Shown: positions 1-12,740, counted from the first letter of the stretch. The stretch is 64,000 bases of DNA from Hordeum vulgare subsp. vulgare (GCF_904849725.1 NC_058523.1:206673689-206737688), one strand, 5' to 3'. The notes: generated from the letters alone by a model not told the origin. Numbers and translations are program-made.

Positions 1-537
1 GCATCATCGGAGAGGCAATGGTGTTGATGAAGAAGCCCTCCGTGTCCGATCCCCCTCCGGCAGGGCACCAGAACGGTCCCTAGATGGGATCTCACGGAGA
101 CAGAAGCTTGCAGCGGCAGAAAAGTATTTCCGTGGCTCCCTGTGTTTGTTTCGGCATTTTTGGGAATTTATAGGCGAAAGAGGTAGAGAATAGGAGCCAC
201 GGGGGGGCCACGAGCCTGCTAGGCGCCCCCCTAGGGTGCGCCTAGGGGGCTCGTGACCTCCCACGAGACCTCCTGCCTTGGTTCTCAAGTCCTCTGCGTA
301 TCTTCTGTTATGGAAAAAATCATCCCGCGGGTTTTATTTCATTTGGACTCCGTTTAATACTCTTTTCTGAAAAAGGTCAAAAACACGGAAAAAACAAAAA
401 CTGGCACTAGGCACTGAGTTAATAGGTTAGTCCCAAAAATGATATAAAATGGCATATAAATGCATATAAGACATCCCAAGTTGATAATATAATAGCATGG
501 AACAATCAAAAATTATAGATACGTTGGAGACGTATCA
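1..537 (-). repeat. 3' LTR of the gag-only Gypsy element, truncated by window edge
   Basis: This starts (minus strand) with TGATACGTCTCCAACGTATC at 537 and matches the 5' LTR of the same element at about 6556-7095 nearly base for base. The rest lies outside the window, so the left target duplication cannot be seen. The few differences from the other LTR include small indels near 210 and 330, which implies a moderately old insertion. Confidence 0.88.
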
Positions 538-3248
538 AGCATCCCCAAGTTAAACTCATGCTCGTCCCCGAGTAGGGAAGTGATAAAGACCAAATTTTTG
601 ATGTGGAATGCTACCTAACATATTTGTTTTCTGTAACATCTTTATTGTGGCATGAATGTTCGGATCCATAAGATTCAAAACAATAGTTTAATATTGACAT
701 GAAAACAATAATACTTCAAGCATACTAGCAAAGTGATCATGAACTTTTGAAATAACAAGGCCAAAGAAAGTTATCTCTACAAAATCATATAGTCTGGCTA
801 TGCTCCATCATCCCCACACAACAAATTTAAATCATGCACAACCCCGGTATTAGCCAAGTAATTGTTTTCGCACTCTTACTTCCTCAAACTTTTTCAACTC
901 TCACGCAATACATGAGCGTGAGCCATGGATATAGCACTATAGGTGGAATAGAGTGTGGTGGAGGTTGTGAGGGAAAAAGGAGGAGATGGTCACATCGACT
1001 CGGCGTATCAATGGGTTATGGAGATTCCCATCAAAGATATCAATGTGAATGAGTATGGATTTTCATGCAACGGATGCGCTAGAGCTATAAGTGTATGAAA
1101 GCTCAAAAAGAAAACTAGTGGGTGTGCACCCAACTTGCTTGCTCACGAAGACCTAGGGAAATTTTGAGGAAGCCCATCATTGGAATATACAAGCCAAGTT
1201 ATATAATGAAAATTTCCACTAGTATATGAAGGTGACAAACCAAGAGACTCTCTATCACGAAGAACATGGTGCTATTTTGAAGCACAAGTGTGGACAAAGG
1301 TAGTAGCATTGTCCCTTCTCTCTTTTTGTCTCAATTCTTTTGGGCTCTTTGGCCTCTTTTATTTTTTTTCCTCACATGGGACAATGCTCTAATAATGATA
1401 ATCATCACACTTTTATTTACTTACAACTCAATAATTAGAACAATAATGACTCTGTATGAAATGCCTCCGGCAGTGTACCGGGATGTGCAACGATCTAGCT
1501 TAGCGTATGATGTTGAAACATCTCGCTAGCTATCTTACGATCATGCAATGGCAATATGAAATTGACGGCACATGTCATGAGTTGGAACGGTGGAAGTTGC
1601 ATGGCAATATATCTCGGAATGGCTATGAAAATGCCATAATAGGTAGGTATGGTGGCTGTTTTGAGGAAGGTATATGGTGGGTTTGTGCACCGACGAAAGT
1701 TGCGCGGCACTAGAGAGGCTAGCAATGGTGGAAGGTGAGAGTGCATCTATACCATGGACTCACATTAGTCATGAAGAACTCATATACTTATTGTACAAGT
1801 TTTATTAGTAATCGAAACAAAGTGCTAAACGCATACTCCTAGGGGAAGGGTTGGTAGGTGTTAACCATCGCGGGATCCCGACCGCCACACAAAGGATGAC
1901 AATCAATAAATTAATTATGCTCCGACTTCCTAACATAGTGGTTCACTATACGTGCATGCTATGGGAATCACTAACCTCAACACAAGTATTTCTAGATTCA
2001 CAACACCCTACTAGCATAACTCTAATATTACCATAACCATATCTGAAAAACTCATTATGAGGAATCAAACTTCTCTTACTAATCAATGCACTTGAATATG
2101 AAAGTTTTTATGATATCCTCTTTGGATGCCTAGCATATTTAGGACTAATTTCATAGCACACGACAATTACCAAGTTACTTAGAGAGAGCACTCTCAAAAT
2201 GATATAAGTGAATATCGAGAGTTTTTATTTCTACAAAACATGACACCGCCATGCTCTAAAAAGATTTAAGTGAAGCACTAGAGAAAAATTATCTAGCTCA
2301 AAAGATATAAGTGAAGCTCATTCAGTATTCTAACAAATTCACGATGAGTGCATGTCCCTATCAAAAAGGTGTGCAGAAAGGATGATTGTGATTAAAAAAT
2401 CAAAGACTCCTATAATACACGACGCTTCAAGCAAAACACATATCATGTGGTGAATAAAAATATAGCTCCAAGTAACGTTATCGATGGATTGAAGACGAAA
2501 GAGGGGATGCCTTCCCGGGGCATCCCCAAGCTTAGGATTTTTGGTGTCCTTGGATTTGGCTTCGGATGACTTGGGCATCCCCAAGCTTAAGCTCTTTCCA
2601 CTCTTTATTCCATTGTCCATAAAAAATCACCCAAAACTTGAAAACTTCACAACACAAAACATAAATAGGAACTCGTGATATCATTAGCATAGGAAAACAA
2701 ACCACCAACTTTTTAGGTACTATAGTAAACTTGATTTCCATTTAGATTGATGTTATATTACTGTATTCTCACTTTTCGATGGCTCGTACTCCCCCGTACG
2801 AATCATAGTTTCATAAAAATAAGCAATCAACACAACAAAAACAGAATCCGTCAAAAACATAACAGTCTGTAGCAATCTTTATATTTTGTATACCTCTGAT
2901 ATCCCAACAATTCTGAATACTTATGAAAATTAGGGAAATTTGCATATAAATCATCAGCAAAAAGAATCATCTCAAAATCTATTTCTCGATATGTATTAAA
3001 AATAATTTCGTGAGCACAAAGTTTCTGCCTTTTTCAGCATGATTAAACAACTATCACCAAAACTGGTCATAAAGGTTTTACTTGGCACAAACACTAATTA
3101 AAACATAAAGAAACACAATCATAACAGAATCATGATGGTGTGGACTCAACAAAACAGAAAATGAAAAGAAAAAATAAATCTATTCATTGGGTTGCCTCCC
3201 AACAAACGCTATCGTTTAACGCCCTTAGCTAGGCATAAGGTAATAGAA
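538..3248 (-). other. Non-coding 3' internal region of the gag-only element
   Basis: About 2.7 kb with only short chance ORFs. A related Gypsy element would normally carry RT, RNase H and integrase here, but no trace of these is visible. The block around 1476-1740 recurs as a reverse complement in the neighbouring element near 7730-7920, so it is a conserved non-coding module of this family. The final bases before 537 form the polypurine tract. The region is AT-rich, with the motif CATCCCCAAGCTTA repeated at about 2520 and 2577. Confidence 0.7.
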
Positions 3249-3842
3249 TCAAGTATCATCGTCTTTAGTGCTCAAACAATAAGTAGCTCTCATCATGGAT
3301 TCATAAGGAAATCTTATTTTATTTCTAGGAAAGTGTTCCATGCCCTTATTTAATGGAAACTGAAATTTAATATTCTCTTCCTTCATATCGATAACAACAC
3401 CAATAGTCCTAAGGAAAGGTCTACCAAGAATGATGGGACAAGTCGGATTGCAATCAATATCAAGCACAATGAAATCTACGGGCACATAGTTCCTATTTGC
3501 AATAATAAGAACATCATTGATCCTTCCCATAGGTTTCTTAATAGTATAATCCGCAAGATGCAAATTAAGAGAGCACTCATCAATCTCATTGAAGCCTAGA
3601 ACATCACATAAATATTTTGGAATTGTGGAAACACTAGCACACAAATCAGACAAAGCATGGCATTCATAATTTGAAATCTTGATTTTTATAGTAGGTTCCC
3701 ACTCATCATGAAGTTTTCTAGGAATAGATATCTCCAACTCAAGTTTCTCTTCAAGAGATTTCATCATAGCAACAACGATATGATTGGTAAAAGCCTTATT
3801 TTGCCTATAAGCATGTGGAGAGTTTAGCATGGATTGCATCAA
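3249..3842 (-). CDS. Retropepsin-like aspartyl protease domain (gag-PR C-terminal part)
   Basis: An open frame of 197 codons. It holds the retropepsin-like core: an active-site motif near residues 66-70 (D-L-C-A-S, where the family normally has D-L/T-G/C-A-S), a hydrophobic strand, and the downstream ILGRPFL motif at about residues 138-144. In a working element this enzyme would cut the Gag polyprotein inside virus-like particles. It continues the gag frame upstream (3852-5304) after an in-frame stop, so the ATG at 3842 is probably not the natural start. It is followed by non-coding sequence rather than reverse transcriptase, which marks the element as non-autonomous. The domain call rests on motifs only. 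Confidence 0.72.
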   Translation of the reverse strand: MMQSMLNSPHAYRQNKAFTNHIVVAMMKSLEEKLELEISIPRKLHDEWEPTIKIKISNYECHALSDLCASVSTIPKYLCDVLGFNEIDECSLNLHLADYTIKKPMGRINDVLIIANRNYVPVDFIVLDIDCNPTCPIILGRPFLRTIGVVIDMKEENIKFQFPLNKGMEHFPRNKIRFPYESMMRATYCLSTKDDDT

Positions 3843-3851
3843 GGAAATAAA

Positions 3852-5304
3852 TTAAATCAAAGAGCAAGTTTCATAATTAAATTCCTTGAAATCCAAAGTA
3901 GTAATTTCATCACTACTCAAAGTTTTGATATCCTCTACTCCAGTTTCAGTATTTTTAGCATCAACATAAGTAGACTCCGAATCATTGGGGCGTTTATCAA
4001 CCAAAGTGGATTCACATCCAGCCCCATCATCATTAGGATTGACATTAGAAAACAAGGATTCAATAGGAGTCACATCAAGAACTTTAAGATCTTCGTGATT
4101 CTCATCACGAGAACACGCCTTTTTAAGCCATTCATGTCTAGCACGAATTTGGGCGGTTCTTTCATTACTCTCATTCATAGAAACACGCAAAGCTTTCAAA
4201 GTTTCATCCATATTAATCATGGGAGGAGCACATCTCAATTTCAAAGCATCAATATCAAGAGACATTCTATCAACAGTCTTATCCAAGTCGTCAATTTTAA
4301 GCAGTTTTTCTTCTATGGAAGCATTGAAACTCTTTTGCAAAGTAATAAACTCCTTAATATTACTCTCAAGATCAGAGGGTAATTTATTATAATTTCCATG
4401 AGCATAGTTGTAGGAATTGCCAAAATTATTAGAGGGATTACTAGGAAAAGGCCTAGGATTATGGTTACCTCTATAAGCATTGGTGTTACCAAAATTATTC
4501 CTACCAACAAAATTAACATCCAAATTTTAATTGCAATTCTCAATCAAGGAAGACAAAGGCATATCATTTGGATCTAGAGGAGCACTTTTACTAGCAAACA
4601 ACTTCATTAACTCATCCATCTTAGCACTCAAAGAGTTAATTTCTTCTATAGCATGCACCTTTTTACTAGTAGGTGACCTTTCAGTGTGCCATTGAGAATA
4701 ATTTGTCATGATATTATCTAGGAGTTTTGTGGCTTCTCCTAGTGTGATTTCCATAAAAGTTCCACCAGAGGCGGAATCCAAGATATTTCTAGAAGCAATA
4801 TTCAAACCAGCACAGAAAATTTGTATAATCATCCAAAGACTCACGCCATGAGTGGGACAATTTCTAATCATCAATTTAATTCTCTCGCAAGATTGTGCAA
4901 CATGTTCATGATCTAGTTGCTTAAAATTCATGATATCATTACGGAGAGAGATAATCTTAGATGGTGGAAAATACTTGGAAATAAAGGCATCTTTACACTT
5001 GTTCCATGAATCAACTATTTTTGGGTAAAGATGAAAACCAAGTTTTTGCTTGATCTCGTAATGAGAATGGAAATAGCTTCAATTTAATCATATCATTATC
5101 CACATCTTTCTTCTTTTGCATATCGCATAACTCAATAAAGGTATTAAGATGGGATGCGGCACCTTCATTGGGAAGGCCGGAAAATTGCTCTTTCATAACA
5201 AGATTCAACAAGGCAGCATTAATTTCATATGATTCCGCACTAGTGGCGGGAGAAATTGGAGTACTAATAAAATAATTGTTATTACTATTGGAGAAGTCAC
5301 ACAA
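3852..5304 (-). pseudogene. gag (capsid/nucleocapsid-like) pseudogene
   Basis: Three adjoining minus-strand frames make up a Gag region: 5011-5304 (N-terminal capsid part with an F-x-G-L-x-x-E-x-A-x-x-H-L motif and an AKTWF-x-SLP motif), 4527-4931 (capsid end, including the stretch beginning LDHEHVAQSCER) and 3852-4523 (an Asn-rich stretch, then a charged, likely coiled segment). The breaks are a frameshift between about 5011 and 5030, an in-frame stop near 4524 and another near 3849, just before the protease frame. No CCHC zinc knuckle is visible, which fits Athila-like Gag proteins. Gag would package the element RNA. As it stands this copy cannot give a full-length protein without recoding. 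Confidence 0.75.
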
Positions 5305-5518
5305 TTTAGTGTTTTTAGACGTGGTGACTTAGCAAGCAGACAAGCACACAAGCAAACAGAAAGCAAGCAAAAGAAAGGGCGAAGGAAAAAGGCAAATATT
5401 TTTGTAAATTTTTGTTTTAGAAGTGGGGGAGAGGAAAATGAGAGGCAAAAGGCAAATAATGTAAATGCAAGAGATGAGTTTGCGATAGTTACTTGGTAGA
5501 TATGCTTCACTTGAATAC

Positions 5519-5536
5519 TCCCCGACAACGGCGCCA
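5519..5536 (-). promoter_or_regulatory. Primer-binding site, tRNA-Asp type
   Basis: Read on the minus strand, 18 bases starting TGGCGCCGTTGTC lie 11 bases inside the 5' LTR. They are complementary to the 3' end of plant tRNA-Asp (GTC) with one mismatch. This is where the tRNA would prime minus-strand DNA synthesis. It fixes both the strand and the inner LTR boundary. Confidence 0.8.
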
Positions 5537-5547
5537 GAAATTCATCT

Positions 5548-7095
5548 TGCTACTTCTTGAGCTTGCATTGGTTTTTCCCTTGAAGAGGAAAGGGTGATGC
5601 AGCAAAGTAGAGATAAGTATTTCCCTTAGTTTGAGAACCAAGGTATCAATCCAGTAGGATTATCAAGATGAGGCACCAATGAACCTGCGCAAAAACAAAC
5701 AAACTTGCACCCAACGAAATAAAGGGGTTGTCAATCCCTTCACGATTATTTGCAAGGTGAGATCTGAAGGAGATAAAAGGTAAAAAGAAATAAAAGTGCA
5801 GAAAAGTATTTTTTGTATTTTTGTAGATCTAAATATATCATGTGTAAAATAGACCCGGGGGCCATAGTGTTCACTAGAGGCTTCTCTCATGATAGCAAGT
5901 ATTACGGTGGGTGAACGAATTACTGTCGAGCAATTGATAGAATCACACAAAGTCATGACGATATCTAAGGCAATGATCATACATATAGGCATCACGTCCG
6001 AGACAAGTAGACCGATACTGTCTGCATCTACTACTATTACTCCACACATCGACCGCTATCCAGCATGCATCTAGTGTATTAAGTTCATAACAAACGGAGT
6101 AACGCCTTAAACAAGATGACATGATGTAGAGGGATAAATTCATGCAATATGATATAAACCCCATATTTTTACCCTTGATGGCAACAACACGATGTGTGCC
6201 TCGCTACACCTTCTGTCACTAGGTGAGGACAGCACACGGTATGAGCCCAAGACCAAGCACTTCTCCCATTGCAAGAATTATAGATCAAGTTGGCCAAACG
6301 AAACCCATAACTCAAAGTGAATTACAAGGATACGAAATCATGCATATAAGAAATCAGAGGAGACTAAAATAATATTCATAGCAATCTGATCATAAATCCA
6401 CAATTCATCGGATCTCGACAAACAAACCGCAAAAAAAGTTACATCGGATAGATCTCCATGAACATTATGGAGAACATTGTATTGAAGATCCAAGAGAGAG
6501 AAGAAACCATCTAGCTACTAGCTATGGACCCGAAGGTCTATGGTGAACTACTCACGCATCATCGGAGAGGCAATGGTGTTGATGAAGAAGCCCTCCATGT
6601 CCGAATCCCCCTCCGGCAGGGCACCAGAACGGTCCCCAGATGGTATCTCGCGGAGACAGAAGCTTGCGGCGGCAGAAAAGTATTTTCGTGGCTCCCTATG
6701 TTGGTTTCGGGTTTTTTGGGAATTTATAGGCGAAAGAGGTAGGGCAAAGGAGCCACGGGGGCCCACGAGCCTGCTAGGCGCCCCCCCCCTAGGGCACGCC
6801 TAGGGGGCTCGTGACCTCCCACAAGACCTCCTGCCTTGGTTCTCAAGTCCTATGCGTATCTTCTGTTATGGAAAAAATCATCCCGCAAGGTTTATTCCGT
6901 TTGGACTCTATTTAATATTCTTTTCTGAAAAAGGTCAAAAACACGGAAAAAACAAAAACTGGCACTAGGCACTGAGTTAATAGGTTAGTCCCAAAAATGA
7001 TATAAAATGGCATATAAATGCATATAAGACATCCCAAGTGGATAATATAATAGCATGGAACAATCAAAAATTATAGATACGTTGGAGACGTATCA
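5548..7095 (-). repeat. 5' LTR of the gag-only Gypsy element
   Basis: 1548 bp, beginning TGATACGTCTCC at 7095 and ending GTAGCA at 5548 (minus strand), so it has TG...CA ends. It lies next to the primer-binding site, and its right part matches the truncated LTR at 1-537. The bases CACTC at 7096-7100 would be the right target duplication; the left one is outside the window. Short ORFs inside it are chance frames. Confidence 0.85.
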
Positions 7096-9121
7096 CACTC
7101 CACCCTAGAACACAACATAGGATTCATGCTTATCTTTTTGTGTGTTCTTTATCTTTTCACAGCTGTTGTCATGCTTAGCTCTTAGTTTTCATGCTTTATC
7201 TTTTTAAAGAGCTTTTATTTAGGTCACTTTTGGAACTCTCTTGAATTATCATGCTTATCTTGTTTAGAGGGTTGGATTGTTGCACTGAGTTGTGTGTCTT
7301 GCATCAGTAGGTAATTGAGGTTGCTATTTAAGTATAGTAGTAACTTGCAATAGTTTCGATGTATTGATTTGAGTAATGTTTGGACTATTGGTGCCAAGAG
7401 CCTATTAGTGATAGGTGTCGTATTTTGGGAAATCCATGTGTTTTTCAAAAACTAAAAAAATAGTTGAGAACTCTAGCTACTAGATTGATCACTAACCTCT
7501 GGAGGGGTTGGAATATATAGAGTACCCTCACGTTACCTTGGTCGAGGATGCGCAAGGATAACCAAACCACCGAACACTCCTCCTCGGGGTTCTTATCTCT
7601 TTGTGAATTTCCTGACTAGATAGAGAGTTACCGATAATAAGTGCATGAGTTCTTCAGACTAATGTGAGTATTCAATTGTTGGCACTTCCACCATCCATAT
7701 TTTGCTAGATTCTTTGGTACCATGCATTGCCCTTTCTCATCTTGAGAGTTGGTGCAAACTTCGCCGATGCATCCAAAATCTTGGCATGATACGGTCTGTC
7801 ATCATAAGCCTCATTATATCTTTCCTCAAAACAGCCACCATACCTACCTAATAAGGCATTTCCATAGTCTTTCCGAGATACATTGCCATGCAACATCCAC
7901 CATCTCATGACTTGACAATGGGGCAATACATCATTTTGCTTGATCGAGGAGCCGCATGCAAGTTGGGCCTTGCCTTCATTATTGCTACATGACGCGCTAG
8001 TTTCATTGCATATCCTGCTACACCGGCAGAGGCATACATTTGCATACATCATGATAGTTTTCGTTTTTCTTTATGTTGAGTAGGTCTTATAAAGTGTGAT
8101 GATCTTTTTATTCTTGTAAAACATAGAGTGTTGGCCTTAAGTGAGGAAAGCATCCCAAAGAGGACAAATTAAAAGATCCCAAAGAGGACAAATCAAAAGA
8201 TCCCAAAGAGGACAGATGAGAGATAAATAGAAAGAGCCAAAGAGGCCACACAAAAAATAAAAATAAAAAGAAAGAAAAAGAAATAAAGAAATAAAAAGAG
8301 AGAAGGGGGCAACACTACTATTCCTTTTGAAAGATCCACACTCGTACTCCATTGTTATATTTGTACTCCATAGAGATTATCATTCATGCATAACTATGTG
8401 GGGACCCTTACACCATAGAACTTGGCTTGTATATTTCGATGATGAGCCTCCTCAAATTAGCTCTAGGTATTCATGAGCAAGTAAGTTGGATACACCCCCA
8501 CTAGTTCCATTGGAGAGCTTACCTTAGCTCAAATGTGCATTCGTTGCATGGCAATACCTACTCCTCACATCATATCTATCATTTGGCTTTCTCTCGCCTA
8601 TGGTTGTCCTCATTGATGTGAGCCTTTCACACCTTTTTGTCTTCCTTCCCCATCATTATTCTCTTTGCCTTCCTAAGTTCCAACATGTCTTGCTTGCGCT
8701 CATCCATTGCATGAATGCTCAAAGTCGAAAGGGAGAGTATCATTTTGTCTGATGCCTCACTAGTTGTCTGAAGATGAGTCAAAATAAGATTCCAAAGGAG
8801 ACCAAGCGTGAAGTTTTAGTAGATTGAGTTCTCAATTAAAAAATATTTTTATGCTCTAAACCCATCTCCCACTTCTTGCAGGCAAACACCATTTGGAGAC
8901 ATTCGAGTCACGGACAGCGAGAGCTCTTGCACCTTTATGTTCTTCCTTTGCTATTTTCAATACTAAATATAGACTCTTGCTTGTTATTGTCTTGACTTGA
9001 ATTGCATATCTTACTTGATTTACTTTGAAGTTCTTATATGTGTGTTAGCATGTCAACACATAAATTATTTGTGTTATCATTTACCTACTCGAGGACGAGA
9101 AGGAATTAAGTTTGGGGATGT
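7096..9121 (+). mobile_element. 3' internal region of a second, plus-strand Gypsy element
   Basis: Non-coding internal DNA ending in a polypurine tract (AAGTTTGGGGATGT) directly before the LTR start at 9122, which sets the plus orientation. The block near 7730-7920 matches, inverted, the conserved non-coding block of the minus-strand element at 1476-1740, so the two belong to related families. The left continuation is interrupted by the insertion ending at 7095. No coding domain is visible here, and the 83-115 codon frames are not convincing. Confidence 0.75.
8151..8222 (+). repeat. Three tandem 24-bp units in Gypsy internal DNA
   Basis: The unit GATCCCAAAGAGGACAAATC plus AAAA occurs three times at 8151, 8175 and 8199, the last copy being diverged. 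A related CCAAAGAGG motif follows near 8234. It lies in the non-coding 3' region of the plus-strand Gypsy element. Confidence 0.8.
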
Positions 9122-9933
9122 TGATACGTCCCAAACGTATCTATAATTTCTGCTTGTTCCATGATCTCTTGGGTGACATTGTTATATGTTTTGCTACCAT
9201 TTTATATCTTTTTACACATATTTGGACTAACCTACTAACTAAGTGCACCCAGTGCTAGTTTTTGTCTGCTGATGTATTTTTTTGTAGGGACTTTTACCCC
9301 AATTTACAGAGTCCCAAAAATCCCGAGAAAAAAATATAAAAATCAGCGTGACGGAAGATTCTGGTGCACCGAAGGTGGGCTAGAGGGGAGCGAGGGCCTG
9401 CCCAGGCAGCCTCCCCGCGCCCACAGGTCGCCTTGGTGGAGCCCACCTCCCCTGGTGCCCTTCTTCGGCCTATATTTACCTCTCCGATCGAAAACCCTTC
9501 CATCATATCCAGAATCATGAATTTCTCCCTCCTTCCATCGCGAAAGCGCTTCCGAGATTGGGAGCGTCAGGAGACCTCTTCCGGCACCCTGCCGGAGGGG
9601 AGGATTGACCTACGGGAGCTTCTCCATCGCCATAGATGCTTCACGGACGTGCCACGAGTAGTCCTCCTTGGACCATGAGTCCATGACTGGTAGCTATGTG
9701 ATGTCTTCTCTCCAATCTTGTGCTTCAATGATTAGCCCTTGTGAGCTGCACTACATGATCAAGGCATCTATGTAATTTTCCTGGTATTTTTATGCTCGGT
9801 TTGCTGGGATCTGATGGATTATGCATTATGTTTAGATTGTGATAAGTTATATATTTGATTATTCTTTTATATTATGTTCTTTACTAATTCATGCATGTTC
9901 TCCATTGCTCTTTATTGCTTTGGTCGAGTAGTA
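9122..9933 (+). repeat. 3' LTR, left part, of the second Gypsy element
   Basis: It begins TGATACGTCCCAAACGTATC directly after the polypurine tract. The LTR is interrupted at 9934 by a CACTA transposon and resumes at 15622. The GTA at 9931-9933 is the target triplet, duplicated at 15619-15621. Confidence 0.82.
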
Positions 9934-10771
9934 CACTACTGGAATTCAGTTATTTGCCGTCAGCCTCTTCTTTGTCATCTGCTGGCTGATGGCAAAGACC
10001 CTATTTGCCATCAGTCACCAGAAAACTAACGGCAAAGAGAAGACTGATGGCAAAGATACTCGTTGCCATCAGTCTTGTCTTTGCCGTTTGCTGGCGCACG
10101 TCAAAGAGCAGGAGGGCAGACGGCAAAGAGCATGGGGCGGCCCACCACACACCCCTCCCACCCCATAACGGGCCCTCCCTTTGCCGTCTGCCCTCATGCT
10201 CTTTGTCGTCAGGGGCGCACGGCAAAGAGAGCCCCCCTAACGGCCGTCTCCCCACCCCACGTCCCCCTATCCCCTGCTCTTTGCCGTTGGGGGCGGACGG
10301 CAAAGAGAGCCCACCACTAACAGCCGTCTCCCCACCCCTTGTCCCCCTATCTCCGACATTTCTATGTCCCTCTCACCCGCTCTCTCTGCTCGTCCCCCGC
10401 CCGCCGGCCGCCTCCCCTCTTCTCGTCCGAGCGCAGCGGCACCCCTCCTCCCCGCCCGTCGGCTGCCTCCACTCCCGCCCGCCGGCTGTCCCGCCCCCGC
10501 CCGCCGAAGGCCTCCCCTCCCGCCCGGCCTGCCGTCCCCCCCCCCCCACCCCGCCCGCCGGTCGCCTCCCCTCCGCTCGTGCGAGCATCGCGCCACCCCT
10601 CCTCCCCGGAGCTCGGCCTCCCCTCCTCCCCGCCCCCTCCTCCGCGCGTCCCTCCTCCCTGGTTGCCCACTGCCCCAGCTGCCCCTCCTCCCCGGCTGCC
10701 CACCGCCCCAGCGGCCCACTACCCCGGCTGCCCCTCCTCCCCGGCTGCCCACCGCCCCGGCTGCCCACTAC

Positions 10772-11990
10772 CCTCAAAAATACTTTTCCGCCGTCTCATC
10801 TGGAGACCCTTCCCGGCGCCCTGTCGGAGGGGCCTTTGGAGTTGGAGGGCTTCTTCATCATCATCGTCGCCCCACCAATGACTCGTGAGTAGTTCACTTC
10901 AGACCTACGGGTCCGTAGTTAGTAGCTAGATGGCTTCTTCTCTCTCTTGGATCTTCAATACAAAGTCCTCCATGATCTTCATGGATATCTATCCGATGTA
11001 ATCTTCTTTGGCGGTGTGTTTGTCGAGATTCGATGAATTGTGGATTGGTGATCAGATTATCTATGATATATATTTGAGTCTTTGCTGATTAATTATATGC
11101 CTGATTTTCTATCCTTGTAAGTCTCTCCGAGTCTTGGGTTTTGTTTGGCCAACTAGATCTATGATTCTTACAATGGGAGAAGTGCTTGGTTTTTGGTTCT
11201 ACCATGTGGTGACCTTTCCCAGTCACAGTAGGGGAAGCAAGGCACACATTAAGTAGTTGACATCAAGGGTAAAAAGATGGGGTTTTCATCATTGGTTTAA
11301 GATTATCCCTCTACATCATGTCATCTTGCTTAAGGCGTTACTCTGTTCTTATGGACTTAATACACTAGATGCATGCTAGATAGCGGTCGATGTTTGGAGT
11401 AATAGTAGTAGATACAGAAAGTATCGGTCTACTTGTTTTGGATGTGATGCCTATAGATATAATCATTGCCATAGATATTGTCACGACTTTGCGCGGTTCT
11501 ATCAATTTCTCGAAAGTATTTTGTTCACCCACCGTCTACTTGCTTTCATGAGAGAAGCCACTAGTAAAGACTACGGCCCCCGGGTCTATTCACATCCATC
11601 GTTTACACGTCCGCTTTTACTTTGCTTTGTTACTTTGTTGCTTTTAGTTCTCACTTGGCAAACAATCTATAAGGGATTGACAACCCCTTCATAGCGTTGG
11701 GAGCAAGTTTTTTGTGTTTGTGCAGGATTTTGAGATACTCCTCCACTGGATTGATACCTTGGTTCTCAAACTGAGGGAAATACTTACCACCGCTATGCTA
11801 CATCACCCTTTCTCCTTCAAGGGAACACCAACGCAAGGCTCCAAGGCCATGGGGGAAATCCTTTGCATACTTTCCTAGGAAGTCCCTTAAGGCGTAGCCG
11901 CAGCAGAAGGATCAAGTCAAGTATTCTGTCGTGAACGTGCCTATTTCTGGCGCCATTGGAAGGTCTTTTGTTGCAGTAGCAGTAATTATT
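10772..11990 (+). mobile_element. LTR fragment captured inside the CACTA (related to 52588-54175)
   Basis: This stretch matches the LTR at 52975-54200 over about 1.2 kb, including the segments starting TTCTCTCTCTTGGATCTTCA and CTCCACTGGATTGATACC and the LTR/primer-site end TTCTGGCGCCATTGGAAGG (about 11944). It lacks the first ~400 bases of the LTR and about 25 bases near its left edge. It stops shortly after the primer site near 11990. No target duplication was found, so it may have been picked up by rearrangement or truncated after insertion. Confidence 0.82.
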
Positions 11991-11994
11991 TCAA

Positions 11995-12740
11995 AAATGC
12001 GGGGGGGGTGGGGGGGGTGAACCTCGCTGCCGAAAGAGGGGAGCGCGGCGGAGGTGGAGGGGGAGGCGGCGGCGCCCTTGTCGTAGGCCATCATCGGGAG
12101 TTCCTGGCAGCGGTGGGGAGAGGCAGGGAGCAGGGAGCCAGCCGGACGGTGGCGCAACGGCGAGGGGGGAGCAGGGGGGTCAGCTGGCCGCGGCAGGTGC
12201 GGTGGGGGAGGTGGCCGGAGGGCCAGCCGGCGGCGGCAGGTGCGGTGGCAGGGGCGGCCGGAGGGAGGAGAGCCACGAGAGCGGGAGTTTCTAGATTGGA
12301 TTGGGAGGAGAGCCACGAGGGGAGGGGAGCGGGAATTTTTTTTTTTTTTTGACTTCTGGTTATCAATGGCGCACCCACCTAAGAATGCACCATTGGTAAC
12401 CAGCGTTACTAAAGGCGAACCTGGTAAGGATGCGCCATTTGTAGTTTTAAAAAAAACTGGAAAAAAAATAATAGTAGTGGCACACCGTGGACGTGGTGCG
12501 CCATTACTAGTTACAACTAGTAACGGCGCACTTACCATGGTGCGCCACTCATAAGTTTAGGAAAGGGTGTGGGGCCTGGACAAAGATAGTAATGGCGCAC
12601 CAGACACAAGGTGCGCCATTAGTAATAGGGACACTAATGGCACACTAGTAGGTGGTGCACCACTGCTATATAGCAGTGGTGCACCACATGCATGGTGCGC
12701 CATTAATGTCCATATTAGCTATAGGTTTTTTCTAGTAGTA
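11995..12740. mobile_element. Right end of a second CACTA element, left end missing
   Basis: This contains a GGA/GGC-rich stretch (12000-12330), then repeated GGTGCGCCATT / AATGGCGCAC subterminal motifs (12360-12710), and ends TTTTTTCTAGTAG at about 12738. The layout mirrors the intact CACTA at 46478-48280, including the GGA-rich middle. The terminal bases read TA rather than the expected TG, and no opposite end or target duplication is present. Confidence 0.75.

Larger units (their letters stand above)
1..7095 (-). mobile_element. Non-autonomous Gypsy LTR retrotransposon (gag-protease only)
   Basis: The element lies on the minus strand. Its 5' LTR is at 5548-7095, a tRNA-Asp-type primer site at 5519-5536, a gag/protease region at 3249-5304, a long non-coding stretch to 538, and a 3' LTR from 537 leftwards that the window edge cuts. 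The two LTRs match closely where both are visible (1-537 against about 6556-7095). A purine-rich tract (AACTTGGGGATGC read on the minus strand) directly precedes the 3' LTR. No reverse transcriptase, RNase H or integrase is present, so mobility would need enzymes from a relative. The TGATACGTCTCC LTR start is typical of the abundant Triticeae Athila-like Fatima/Sabrina group; I cannot choose between them by eye. It is inserted into the internal region of the element at 7096-16443. Confidence 0.88.

Noticed and set aside
5519..5536. Possible tRNA-Asp gene fragment
   Set aside because: Only 18 bases match and they sit just inside an LTR, so it is a primer-binding site.
9272..9678. Frames in the LTR at 9122-9933
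   Set aside because: They overlap on both strands within non-coding LTR sequence, with no recognisable domain.
10005..10892. Long overlapping Pro/Arg/Ser-rich frames on both strands
   Set aside because: They come from CCGCCC-type low-complexity DNA inside the CACTA and run into an LTR fragment; there is no domain and all frames look alike.
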